Positions 50,323 through 58,928 of a DNA stretch of 64,000 nt are shown here, one piece after another; within the stretch, counting starts at the first letter, position 1; each line of letters opens with the position of its first letter. Source of the DNA: Photobacterium arenosum (lineage in GTDB: Bacteria; Pseudomonadota; Gammaproteobacteria; Enterobacterales; Vibrionaceae); NCBI RefSeq assembly GCF_014841115.1, contig NZ_JACYTP010000002.1, forward strand, positions 124,001 through 188,000, in the 5' to 3' direction. A program made the position numbers and the translations under genes. The notes below the pieces were generated by a model. The model was not told where the DNA came from. It was given only the letters and a program-made list of their open reading frames with translations, and ran no database searches.

Positions 50323-51474
50323 ATGGCAGTTACAGTAAACACTAACGTTTCTGCAATGACCGCTCAGCGTTACCTGAACAAAGCTAGCGATAATACAGCA
50401 GCTTCTATGGAGCGCCTGTCTACCGGTTCACGCATCAACAGTGCAAAAGATGACGCAGCAGGTCTGCAAATTTCTAACCGTCTGATGACTCAGAGCCGTG
50501 GCCTTGACGTAGCAGTACGTAACGCCAACGACGGTATCTCAATGTCTCAGACTGCTGAAGGTGCGATGCAAGAAACCACCAGCATCCTGCAACGTATGCG
50601 TGACCTGTCTCTGCAATCGGCGAACGGTTCTAACTCAGATGACGACCGTAAAGCGATTCAGGAAGAAGTAACAGCACTGAATGATGAACTGAACCGTATC
50701 GCGGAAACCACGTCTTTCGGTGGTCAGAAGCTGCTGAATGGTTCATTCGGTACCCGTGCGTTCCAGGTGGGTGCAGATTCCGGTGAAGCCGTACAGCTTA
50801 CGCTGAAAAATATGCGTTCTGACAGCGCTGACATGGGTGGTAGCCTGATGGTTTCAACTAACCAGGTGGCAGATAAAAACTCTACCCTGGATGCAGATAC
50901 AACCATCGAGCTGAGCGTAACGGATGCTGACGGTAATGCGACAGCGGTAAGCATCGACCTGGTTGGTGGTGACGATATCGAAGAAATCGCGACCCGTATC
51001 AACGGCCAGAATGACCAGATCAATGCGTCTGTTTCTGAAAAAGGTGAGCTGCAAATTTTCTCATCTAACGGTACTGTCGGTGTGACTACCGGTACTATCG
51101 CAATGACTGATACTGCGGGTAATGCTGTGGATGCCTCAATTGCAGGCACAGCGGCTAATATCACAGTGTCTCAGCTGGATGTCAGCACAGTCGGTGGTGC
51201 ACAGCAAGCAGCGGCCATTCTGGATGGTGCTATGCAGTTTGTTGATTCACACCGTGCAGAGCTGGGTGCGAAACAAAACCGTATGGATCACACCATCAGC
51301 AACCTGAACAGCATCAATGAAAACGTGACTTCTTCTAACAGTCGTATCCGTGATACTGACTTTGCGAAAGAAACCACAAACCTGACTAAGAACCAAATCC
51401 TGCAGCAAGCGTCGACCTCTATCCTGGCGCAAGCGAAGCAGGCGCCTCAGGCGGCACTGAGCCTGCTGGGCTAA
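50323..51474 (+). CDS. Second flagellin (sigma28-type)
   Basis: This 383-residue flagellin is very similar to the first at both ends ([46 protein letters not shown]). Its middle differs. Its codon use is visibly more biased to highly expressed codons than the first flagellin's (for example CGT for Arg, CTG for Leu, AAC for Asn). With two sigma28 promoters, it is probably the major filament protein. An AAGGAGA ribosome site precedes ATG 50323. Which Vibrio flagellin it corresponds to cannot be told. Confidence 0.93.
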   Translation: MAVTVNTNVSAMTAQRYLNKASDNTAASMERLSTGSRINSAKDDAAGLQISNRLMTQSRGLDVAVRNANDGISMSQTAEGAMQETTSILQRMRDLSLQSANGSNSDDDRKAIQEEVTALNDELNRIAETTSFGGQKLLNGSFGTRAFQVGADSGEAVQLTLKNMRSDSADMGGSLMVSTNQVADKNSTLDADTTIELSVTDADGNATAVSIDLVGGDDIEEIATRINGQNDQINASVSEKGELQIFSSNGTVGVTTGTIAMTDTAGNAVDASIAGTAANITVSQLDVSTVGGAQQAAAILDGAMQFVDSHRAELGAKQNRMDHTISNLNSINENVTSSNSRIRDTDFAKETTNLTKNQILQQASTSILAQAKQAPQAALSLLG

Positions 51475-51483
51475 TCCGTTCAG

Positions 51484-51517
51484 TAAAGCGGCAGGGGCAA
51501 GCCCTTGCCGCTTTTTT
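51484..51517 (+). terminator. Terminator after the second flagellin
   Basis: AAGCGGCA, a GC-rich inner stem, TGCCGCTT and six T. flaG starts only 20 bp beyond, so flaG transcription depends on read-through or a nearby promoter I could not identify. Confidence 0.83.
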
Positions 51518-51537
51518 CGATCAGAAGGTGTCAGAAA

Positions 51538-51984
51538 ATGGACGTAAAATCTGTATTAAACCCTTCATTTCTATCCCGCTTTTCTTCAACCGGTGCGAAA
51601 TCACCTGTTGGCACAGATGTTGCAAACCCTTCTGTTGGTCATCCACGCGAAGATTCTTTGGCGGTCGCAACCCCAGGGCACAATACCTCAGGTGTGGCAG
51701 CGAACACGGACGTCAGACGCGTAGAGCAGTCGGCCAGGTTGGAAGAACAGCAGCAGTTACATCGCCAGCAATTAGAGAAACTGGTGGAAAGTATTGAAGA
51801 TTTTGTCGGCTCAATGAATAAAGGGCTGGCATTTAGAATTGATGAAGAGTCTGGACGTCAGGTCGTTACCGTTTATGAAAAAGCAAGCGGTGAAGTGGTC
51901 CGGCAGATCCCCGATGAAGATATGTTGGCGCTGTCACGTCAGATAGCTACCTATACCACCGGGCTTTTGACCACCAAAGTGTAA
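51538..51984 (+). CDS. flaG: FlaG family protein
   Basis: This 148-residue protein has an unordered Ser/Pro-rich N-terminal half. The FlaG domain covers the last ~80 residues (LVESIEDFVGSMNKGLAFRIDEESGRQVVTVYEKASGEVVRQIPDEDML). FlaG affects filament length in Vibrio and others. ATG 51538 (MDVKSVLNPSF) has AGAAGGTG upstream; an earlier frame start at 51505 lies inside the flagellin terminator. Confidence 0.9.
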   Translation: MDVKSVLNPSFLSRFSSTGAKSPVGTDVANPSVGHPREDSLAVATPGHNTSGVAANTDVRRVEQSARLEEQQQLHRQQLEKLVESIEDFVGSMNKGLAFRIDEESGRQVVTVYEKASGEVVRQIPDEDMLALSRQIATYTTGLLTTKV

Positions 51985-52006
51985 TAGTAACTGATTGAGG
52001 TTGTAG

Positions 52007-53380
52007 ATGAATATTGGCGCAATGGGTACGGCATCCGGTTTGGATATCAATGCCATGGTCGACAAGATTGTCGCCGCAGAGCGGGCGCCAAAAGAAGAGC
52101 GCATCAATCAGCGAAAAGAGCAGGCCAATGTTGAGCTGAGTGCTTACGGGCGCCTGAAAGGTGCACTGGATGGTATGAAAACCCTGATGGCAGACATCAG
52201 GCAGAACCATACACTGGCTGAGCGTACCGCTTCTTCAGACAATCAGGATCTGGTGTCTGTCCGTGCCAGCCATGAAGCGCAGCCCGGGCGGTATTCCGTT
52301 GAAGTCAAGCAACTGGCGACCTCGCATAAAATAGCGTCCCAGCCGGTTGATGATAAAACGGCAATGGGTGCCGGAAAATTGACACTGTCCGTCGGTGGTC
52401 AGTCTTTTGACGTTTCATTCGACCAGGATCAAACCAAACTGCTGGATGTGGTTCGTGAGATAAACCGTCATCCGGATAACAAAGGCGTGCTCGCCACTGT
52501 TATTAAGGATGCCAGCGGCGCCCGGTTGGTGCTGAACTCCGATAAAACAGGGGCTGGCAATCCGCTGAAAGTGACTGTCGAGGCGCAAGCCGGCAGTCCG
52601 TTGCAGTCTTTTGCGTTTGATACCGGTAATCCCGGCAGCCCAATGCAGGAAATGCAGGCTGCCTCTGATGCCAAAGTGCTCATTGACGGCCTGGCAGAAG
52701 TGACGAGCGACACCAATACCCTGACAGATGCGATTCCCGGTTTGGATATAGATTTAAAGCAACTGTCAGCGAATGCCGAAAAACCGCAAGCCGTGATTGA
52801 AATCGGCTACGACAAAGACAAGGCCGGGGCACAGATCGAACGGTTTGTGAACGCTTACAATCAGTTTTACGACACCGCTCTGGAACTGGGTAAATTTGAC
52901 CCGAATACCCAGAACAAAGGGCCGCTGGTTGGTGACAGTATGCTGCGCTCATCGGTTCAGCAACTGCGAAACGCATTCAGTACGCCGCTGGAAGAAGGGC
53001 CATCGAGTTTGCAGACCCTGAGTGAGCTGGGTGTGACAACCACACTGAGCGGGCATCTGGAAGTTGACTACGATAAACTCGACAGGCAACTGAACCAGAA
53101 TTTTGCTGCTGTCGGTGAATTTTTTGGCAGCCGTAAAGGTTTTGCCCGTCGGATTGAAGATATGTTACATGCTTATACAGGTGTGACCGGTAGTATCTCG
53201 AACCGGGAGAAAAGCATCAATGAGCAGGTGTTAACGCTCAATGATGATCAGCGCGATCTGGAACGCCGGATGGAAGGCGTCTATCAGCGCACCCACGACC
53301 AGTTTTCTGCAATGGATCATGCCATGGGGCAGATGCAGAGCCAACTGGGATCAATGATGAGTATGATGCCGCAGATGTAA
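52007..53380 (+). CDS. fliD: Flagellar filament cap FliD
   Basis: FliD caps the filament and folds arriving flagellin. The 457-residue protein has the N-terminal motif (GTASGLDINAMVDKIVAAERAPKEERI), FliD middle domains and a coiled-coil C terminus (KSINEQVLTLNDDQRDLERRMEGVYQRTHDQFSAMDHAM). It follows flaG by 22 bp, and flaI and fliS follow. Confidence 0.96.
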   Translation: MNIGAMGTASGLDINAMVDKIVAAERAPKEERINQRKEQANVELSAYGRLKGALDGMKTLMADIRQNHTLAERTASSDNQDLVSVRASHEAQPGRYSVEVKQLATSHKIASQPVDDKTAMGAGKLTLSVGGQSFDVSFDQDQTKLLDVVREINRHPDNKGVLATVIKDASGARLVLNSDKTGAGNPLKVTVEAQAGSPLQSFAFDTGNPGSPMQEMQAASDAKVLIDGLAEVTSDTNTLTDAIPGLDIDLKQLSANAEKPQAVIEIGYDKDKAGAQIERFVNAYNQFYDTALELGKFDPNTQNKGPLVGDSMLRSSVQQLRNAFSTPLEEGPSSLQTLSELGVTTTLSGHLEVDYDKLDRQLNQNFAAVGEFFGSRKGFARRIEDMLHAYTGVTGSISNREKSINEQVLTLNDDQRDLERRMEGVYQRTHDQFSAMDHAMGQMQSQLGSMMSMMPQM

Positions 53381-53404
53381 TAGCGGATAACAAGAGGGAA
53401 GGCA

Positions 53405-53704
53405 GTGTCAAACAAGATGATGCAAACCCTGGCCGACATTGATCAGCAGCTGAATCAGCTTATCAATGACGGTACGGACATTGACGTGGACACCCTGTAC
53501 CGCTTGCTGGCGGATCGCCAGACGGTGCTGAATGATCTTAAAGCCGTGCCAGAAATGCTGGATCAAGTCAGCTGGCAGGAAGCAATAACCCGAACATCGG
53601 ATTTGCTGACAAGATTGCGCGAAAGGCGCGAAAAGTCAGCAAGTCAACTGAAACGATTACAGCACGGACAACGTTCGCTGCAGGCATATAATCAATTTCG
53701 TTAA
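53405..53704 (+). CDS. flaI: FlaI / FliT-like flagellar chaperone
   Basis: This 99-residue helical protein lies between fliD and fliS, the place of FliT or Vibrio FlaI. It opens MMQTLADIDQQLNQLINDG and ends with a basic helix (LRERREKSASQLKRLQHGQRS). FliT is the FliD chaperone in enterics; similar work is inferred here. The start is GTG 53405, with GAGGGAAGG a few bases upstream. Confidence 0.75.
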   Translation: MSNKMMQTLADIDQQLNQLINDGTDIDVDTLYRLLADRQTVLNDLKAVPEMLDQVSWQEAITRTSDLLTRLRERREKSASQLKRLQHGQRSLQAYNQFR

Positions 53705-53713
53705 GGTAACATC

Positions 53714-54124
53714 ATGAGCATGAGAGGAAATCTACAGGCTTATAAACGAGTCTCAGTAGACAGTCAGTTAACATCCGCATCACCTCACCGTGTGATTCAA
53801 ATGCTGATGGCGGGTGCCATAGAGCGTTTGATTCAGGGTAAAGCGGCTATGGAGCAAGGATCAATTGCCATCAAAGGTGAGCGCCTCGGTAAAGCTCTGG
53901 ATATCATCATCAGCTTGCGTGGCTGTCTGTCATTTGATGATGGCGGCGAGATTGCCAGCAATCTGGACTCGCTGTATCTGTATATGATTGAAAAAATCAC
54001 CGAAGCCAACCAGAAAAACGAAGTAGAGCATGTTGATGAAGTGATCGACATGTTAAGGGAACTGAAGTCAGCGTGGGATCAGATTCCTCCTGAGCATCAC
54101 AATATTACTCAGATGGAGTATTAA
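53714..54124 (+). CDS. fliS: Flagellin export chaperone FliS
   Basis: This 136-residue four-helix protein binds the C terminus of flagellin before export. The conserved sequence (YKRVSVDSQLTSASPHRVIQMLMAGAIERL) and the mid region (CLSFDDGGEIASNLDSLYLYMIEKI) are evident. It follows flaI by 9 bp. Confidence 0.96.
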   Translation: MSMRGNLQAYKRVSVDSQLTSASPHRVIQMLMAGAIERLIQGKAAMEQGSIAIKGERLGKALDIIISLRGCLSFDDGGEIASNLDSLYLYMIEKITEANQKNEVEHVDEVIDMLRELKSAWDQIPPEHHNITQMEY

Positions 54125-54248
54125 TCCGTTTACGAGTCAGTATTCAGCTTCCTACTTCCCCCGCACGATTTTGGCCGTTAATAGTCTATTAATTGTGTAT
54201 CCGGCGTAATTCCGTGGCACTGGGCTCACAGCTTTTCACTGTGCCCGG

Positions 54249-54276
54249 TTGCCAAGTCCTGTTCTTTTATTACAAT
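54249..54276 (+). promoter_or_regulatory. Candidate sigma70 promoter upstream of flrA
   Basis: TTGCCA, 16 bp, TACAAT resembles a -35/-10 pair, 77 bp before the flrA start. FlrA heads the hierarchy in Vibrio, so a sigma70-type start is expected; the -35 box deviates. Confidence 0.4.
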
Positions 54277-54352
54277 GGGCAGCATCAGTTTTGGTTGCTG
54301 TTCCGTTTGAATACGCCATAAGAATACATAAAGACAGGCAAATATCACTTCT

Positions 54353-55831
54353 ATGCAAGGTTTAGCTAAGACCCTCGTCATTGATGACGACCCGCAGCAC
54401 CGTCACGATCTCAGCGTGATCCTTAATTTTGTCGGTGAGCAGCATGAAGCGATATCCACCGATGAGGCTGAAGGCGCACTGTGGGAACAACCCTGGGGCG
54501 CCTGTTTGATTGGCAATATCCATTCTGTTAAAAAACAGAATCAGGTGCTGGAACAACTGCGTCAGCGATATCACATTCCTGTGTTATCCATGCCTCAGCA
54601 TGAAAAAGCAGTCTCAGGCATGCCGAATTTTGTCGGCACCCTGGCCCATCCTCTGCACTACAGCCAGTTGATGGATGCGCTGCGTCATTGTCAGGAATTC
54701 CAGGGCAAAAATCATTTTCAGGTGCCGCAACTGTCCCGAAAAAATACCCTGTTTCGCAGTATGGTCGGGCGCAGTGACAGTATCAGTCAGGTCCGTTACC
54801 TGATTGAACAGGTTGCAGGGACGGACGCCAGTGTGTTGATCCTTGGTGAATCCGGTACAGGTAAAGAAGTCGTTGCCCGTAATATTCACTACCACTCCTC
54901 TCGTGGTAAAGGCCCGTTTGTGCCAGTCAATTGCGGCGCAATCCCAGCTGAGCTGCTGGAAAGTGAGCTGTTTGGTCATGAGAAAGGCGCATTTACCGGC
55001 GCGATATCCTCACGCAAAGGGCGGTTTGAACTGGCGGAAGGCGGTACGCTTTTCCTGGATGAAATCGGTGATATGCCGATGCCGATGCAGGTTAAGCTGC
55101 TGCGCGTTATTCAGGAACGTTGCTTTGAACGTGTGGGTGGCAATCAGAGTATTAAAGCCAATGTCCGCATTATTGCCGCGACCCACCGTAATCTGGATAC
55201 TATGATTGCAGAAAACCTGTTCCGGGAAGACCTGTTTTATCGTTTGAATGTATTCCCGATTGAAACGCCGCCGTTACGTGAGCGACTGGAAGATATCCCT
55301 CTGCTGCTGCAGGAATTACTGTCCCGGATGGAAGCTGAAGGGGCGAGATCGGTGCATTTTACCCCGAGAGCGATCACCTCTTTGATGGAGCATGACTGGC
55401 CAGGCAACGTGCGTGAACTTGCCAATCTGGTCGAGCGCTTGATGATTCTCTATCCGGGTGAAATGGTGGATGTGAACCATTTACCGGTGAAATACAGGTA
55501 CTGTGATTTGCCGGATTTCCGTCCTGAAGAGCGCATGATGTCTGTTGAGGAACAAGAACGTGCGATGTTAGCCGATGTCTTCGCCGACAGTTATGATGAG
55601 CAGGACGAGAGTTTCGGTTTCAGCGATTTACCACCTGAAGGCCTTAACCTGAAAGAAATGCTGGCAGATCTTGAGATTGACATGATTCGTCAGGCACTCG
55701 AAGCGCAGGGTGGGGTGGTTGCTCGGGCAGCCGACATGCTGGGCATGCGACGCACAACCCTGGTCGAAAAAATGCGTAAGTACAATATCTCGACCAAAGA
55801 GTCTGTGCGTGAAGAGTCTGTGCGCGAATAG
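54353..55831 (+). CDS. flrA: Flagellar master regulator FlrA (sigma54-dependent activator)
   Basis: FlrA switches on the second class of flagellar genes with sigma54, including flrBC and fli genes. The 492-residue protein has an N-terminal FleQ-type domain (residues ~1-120). The AAA+ domain shows Walker A GESGTGKE, the sigma54-contact GAFTGA and Walker [13 protein letters not shown] Fis-type helix-turn-helix lies at the end ([25 protein letters not shown]). The tail repeats ESVRE twice. ATG 54353 is the start. Confidence 0.96.
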   Translation: MQGLAKTLVIDDDPQHRHDLSVILNFVGEQHEAISTDEAEGALWEQPWGACLIGNIHSVKKQNQVLEQLRQRYHIPVLSMPQHEKAVSGMPNFVGTLAHPLHYSQLMDALRHCQEFQGKNHFQVPQLSRKNTLFRSMVGRSDSISQVRYLIEQVAGTDASVLILGESGTGKEVVARNIHYHSSRGKGPFVPVNCGAIPAELLESELFGHEKGAFTGAISSRKGRFELAEGGTLFLDEIGDMPMPMQVKLLRVIQERCFERVGGNQSIKANVRIIAATHRNLDTMIAENLFREDLFYRLNVFPIETPPLRERLEDIPLLLQELLSRMEAEGARSVHFTPRAITSLMEHDWPGNVRELANLVERLMILYPGEMVDVNHLPVKYRYCDLPDFRPEERMMSVEEQERAMLADVFADSYDEQDESFGFSDLPPEGLNLKEMLADLEIDMIRQALEAQGGVVARAADMLGMRRTTLVEKMRKYNISTKESVREESVRE

Positions 55832-55896
55832 CATCAGCGAGTAAAAATTTATCCTGGAGTATTGTAACTTTTATGCAGTACTCCAGACTCTGACAG

Positions 55897-55931
55897 GAGT
55901 GATGTCAATATTCTGACATCACTCTTTTTTT
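55897..55931 (+). terminator. Terminator after flrA
   Basis: A perfect 11-bp stem (GAGTGATGTCA / TGACATCACTC) with a 6-nt loop and seven T. Confidence 0.88.
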
Positions 55932-55971
55932 ATGGGCTTACCATAACTTGTTGTTTTTTGTTGAATATTTT

Positions 55972-55986
55972 TGGCATAAAAAGTGC
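55972..55986 (+). promoter_or_regulatory. Sigma54 promoter upstream of flrB
   Basis: TGGCAT-AAAAA-GTGC keeps the essential GG and GC at the right spacing, 42 bp before flrB. FlrA would activate it. Confidence 0.75.
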
Positions 55987-56027
55987 TTATTTAGTGTAAC
56001 AAAGGACAATGCGAAAGTAGGTGTAAG

Positions 56028-57086
56028 GTGGAAGAAGGGCAGTCTGTCTCCCCGCTGGGAAACCTGAGTCAACAGGTCAGCCGGTATAAGCAAGTGATTG
56101 AAGTCATGCCGACTGGCGTGATCTTGCTCGATGGAATGGGAATGGTATGTGAGGCCAACCCTGAAGCTGTCCGCCTGTTAGGAGAGCCATTGGCCGGGGA
56201 ACGCTGGCTGGATGTCATACAGCGTGCCTTTGCGCCTCAGGAAGATGACGGCCATGAAATTTCTTTACGCAGTGGTCGTAAAGTCAAACTGGCCATCTCC
56301 GCGTCAGCCAGTGGACAGCTTATCGTGATCACTGACATGACAGAAACCCGCCTGTTGCAGTCCCGCTTCAGTGAGATGCAACGCTTATCCTCACTGGGCC
56401 GTATGGTTGCTTCGCTGGCGCATCAGGTCAGAACACCGCTGTCCAGTGCCATGCTATATGCTGCAAATCTGGCCGCGCCTCAGCTGACCGCGCAAACCCG
56501 CGACAGGTTCCAGAGCAAACTGATGGACAGGTTGCGGGATCTGGAAAAGCAGGTCAATGACATGCTGCTGTTTGCCAAAGGCGGTGATAACAAAGTGGTG
56601 GCACCTTTTACGCTCGAAGCCTTGTTCAATGAACTGGACGCCATGATAGAGGCCCAGGTGGTGTCCAATCAGGTGGATTTCTCGATTGAGTGTGATGATG
56701 AGAGCCCCAGTGTTCTGGGTAATGTGAATGCCCTGGCGAGTGCGATCAGCAATCTGATCACCAATGCCATTCAGATGTCAGGCAAAGCATGCAAAGTCTG
56801 TTTGTCGGTACACTGCGACGCCGACATGATTCACCTCAGCATTACCGATAACGGTCCCGGCATTGCCCCTGAGATGCAGAAAAAAGTGCTGGAGCCTTTT
56901 TTCACTACCCGCCAGCAAGGCACAGGCTTAGGGCTTGCCGTGGTGCAGATGGTGGCAAAAGCCCACAATGGCAGCCTTTCGCTGTTTTCCACCCCGGGAG
57001 AAGGCGCCTCATTTACGCTCAGCCTGCCTAAGGCAGAAAGCCATGAGCAAGACTATGAATTAACAGCAACAGGAGACAGGCAATGA
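56028..57086 (+). CDS. flrB: Flagellar sensor kinase FlrB
   Basis: This cytoplasmic histidine kinase (352 residues) has a PAS-like domain (VIEVMPTGVILLDGMGMVCEANPEAVRLLGE), the phosphoacceptor His in SLAHQVRTPLSSAM near residue 129, and an HATPase domain (DNGPGIAPEMQKKVLEPFFTTRQQGTGLGLAVV). No membrane segment. It phosphorylates FlrC. The start is GTG 56028 with a GTAAGG ribosome-like sequence; its stop overlaps flrC by 4 bp. Confidence 0.94.
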   Translation: MEEGQSVSPLGNLSQQVSRYKQVIEVMPTGVILLDGMGMVCEANPEAVRLLGEPLAGERWLDVIQRAFAPQEDDGHEISLRSGRKVKLAISASASGQLIVITDMTETRLLQSRFSEMQRLSSLGRMVASLAHQVRTPLSSAMLYAANLAAPQLTAQTRDRFQSKLMDRLRDLEKQVNDMLLFAKGGDNKVVAPFTLEALFNELDAMIEAQVVSNQVDFSIECDDESPSVLGNVNALASAISNLITNAIQMSGKACKVCLSVHCDADMIHLSITDNGPGIAPEMQKKVLEPFFTTRQQGTGLGLAVVQMVAKAHNGSLSLFSTPGEGASFTLSLPKAESHEQDYELTATGDRQ

Positions 57087-58483
57087 CGAGCCGAGTACTG
57101 ATCGTTGAGGACGACGAAGGTCTGCGTGAAGCTTTAGTGGATACACTGGCGCTGGCAGGTTATCAGTGGCTGGAAGCAGACAGTGCCGAACAAGCCCTGT
57201 TGCTGTTGAAATCTGAGCAGGTGGATATTGTGGTATCCGATGTTCAAATGGCCGGTATGGACGGACTGGGCCTGCTGCGAAATATCAAGCAACACTGGCC
57301 CAAACTGCCGGTACTGCTAATGACAGCCTATGCCAATATTGAAGATGCTGTACTGGCAATGAAAGACGGCGCCATTGATTACATGGCAAAGCCTTTTGCT
57401 CCGGAAGTGTTACTGAACATGGTCAGCCGCTACGCGCCTGTGCAAGCGGTCAGCAGCCAGGCGATAGCCGCTGATGAGAAAAGCCTGAAATTACTGGCGC
57501 TGGCCGAAAGAGTCGCGCAGACTGACGCCAGCGTGATGGTACTCGGGCCGAGCGGCTCGGGCAAAGAAGTCATGTCGCGATACATCCATGAGCACTCACT
57601 GCGCCGTGAGGGGCCTTTTATCGCGATCAATTGTGCCGCCATTCCCGACAATATGCTGGAAGCGACCTTATTCGGTTATGAAAAAGGCGCCTTCACCGGT
57701 GCGGTTCAGGCCTGTCCGGGAAAATTTGAACAGGCACAGGGCGGTACCATCTTGCTGGATGAGATCAGTGAGATGGACCTGAACCTGCAGGCGAAACTGC
57801 TGCGTGTCTTGCAAGAGCGAGAAGTCGAGCGTTTAGGCAGCAGGAAAAGTATCAAACTGGATGTGCGGGTGCTGGCCACCAGTAACCGGGATCTGAAACA
57901 ATATGCGGCGGAAGGAAATTTCCGGGAGGATTTGTACTACCGCCTGAATGTTTTTCCGCTTGTCTGGCCGTCGCTGTCTGAACGTCCGGGCGATATTATG
58001 CCGCTGGCCAGTCACCTGGCTGATCGGCATTGCAAGAAACAGGGCATGCCATCGCCGGTCTTTTCTGCTGCCGCGCAAGCCAAACTGCTTCAGTATGGTT
58101 GGCCCGGTAATGTCAGGGAGCTGGATAATGTTGTCCAGCGCGCACTGATTCTGGCCGGTGATGCCGACATAGGTGGCGAACATATTTTGCTGGAAGGCAT
58201 GGACTGGATGGATTCACACAGCCTGCAGCATGCTATCAGCCTGGCTCCGGTGGCATCGCAGGAAGTGAACGACACATCGGTACATGTGATACCACCTGGT
58301 GTGTCAGGGGCTGACAGCCTGGGCAGCGAACTTCGCGAACAGGAATTTGCCATTATTCTGGAAGCCATACAGGCCTGCGAAGGCAAACGAAAAGAAGTGG
58401 CGGAGCGATTAGGCATCAGCCCGCGCACGCTCAGGTATAAATTAGCCAAGATGCGGGACGCCGGAATCGAGATCCCAGTTTGA
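57083..58483 (+). CDS. flrC: Flagellar response regulator FlrC (sigma54 activator)
   Basis: FlrC, when phosphorylated by FlrB, activates sigma54 promoters of hook, ring and core flagellin genes. The 466-residue NtrC-type protein has a receiver domain (phosphoacceptor in IVVSDVQMAGMDG; Lys in DYMAKPFAP), a AAA+ domain with Walker A GPSGSGKE, a GAFTGA motif and Walker B, and a Fis-type C-terminal helix-turn-helix (KRKEVAERLGISPRTLRYKLAKM). Confidence 0.96.
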   Translation: MTSRVLIVEDDEGLREALVDTLALAGYQWLEADSAEQALLLLKSEQVDIVVSDVQMAGMDGLGLLRNIKQHWPKLPVLLMTAYANIEDAVLAMKDGAIDYMAKPFAPEVLLNMVSRYAPVQAVSSQAIAADEKSLKLLALAERVAQTDASVMVLGPSGSGKEVMSRYIHEHSLRREGPFIAINCAAIPDNMLEATLFGYEKGAFTGAVQACPGKFEQAQGGTILLDEISEMDLNLQAKLLRVLQEREVERLGSRKSIKLDVRVLATSNRDLKQYAAEGNFREDLYYRLNVFPLVWPSLSERPGDIMPLASHLADRHCKKQGMPSPVFSAAAQAKLLQYGWPGNVRELDNVVQRALILAGDADIGGEHILLEGMDWMDSHSLQHAISLAPVASQEVNDTSVHVIPPGVSGADSLGSELREQEFAIILEAIQACEGKRKEVAERLGISPRTLRYKLAKMRDAGIEIPV

Positions 58484-58520
58484 CCATAAAAGCGGAATTA
58501 ACAGATTAATTTCATATTTT

Positions 58521-58535
58521 TGGCGTTAAGCTTGC
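58521..58535 (+). promoter_or_regulatory. Sigma54 promoter upstream of fliE
   Basis: TGGCGT-TAAGC-TTGC, one mismatch to the -24/-12 consensus, 66 bp before fliE. It should drive the fliEFGHIJ operon. Confidence 0.83.
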
Positions 58536-58600
58536 ACAACTTTATCTTTTAAGATGCGATCAATTTAGATTGTGTCAAAAAAGTACCACGGAGATAACCT

Positions 58601-58912
58601 ATGAAAGTCAACGGATTTATGTCAGAAATGCAGGCAATGCAAATGGAAGCCAGCAATGCGTCACGTCCGGCGACTGGCGCTAAGGTCAGTGCTGATTTTG
58701 GTGCAGCCCTGCAAGATGCGATACAAACGGTTAACGGATTACAGAATACATCCAGTGAGATGACCAGTCGTTTTGATCAGGGCGATCGCAGCATTTCGCT
58801 GTCAGATGTCATGATCGCGCGAAATAAATCCAGCGTGGCTTTCGAAGCAACCGTCCAGGTTAGAAATAAGCTGGTTGAAGCTTATAAAGAACTGATGAAT
58901 ATGCCGGTTTAA
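58601..58912 (+). CDS. fliE: Flagellar basal-body protein FliE
   Basis: This 103-residue protein links the MS ring to the rod. The conserved C-terminal segment (ISLSDVMIARNKSSVAFEATVQVRNKLVEAYKELMNMPV) is clear. First gene of the fli operon; fliF follows 16 bp later. Confidence 0.96.
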   Translation: MKVNGFMSEMQAMQMEASNASRPATGAKVSADFGAALQDAIQTVNGLQNTSSEMTSRFDQGDRSISLSDVMIARNKSSVAFEATVQVRNKLVEAYKELMNMPV

Positions 58913-58928
58913 TTCAGGAATTAAGTGA

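Noticed and set aside
50154-50342. 62-codon minus-strand frame in the flagellin promoter region
   Set aside because: It covers a sigma28 promoter and a ribosome site of the flagellin gene; low complexity.
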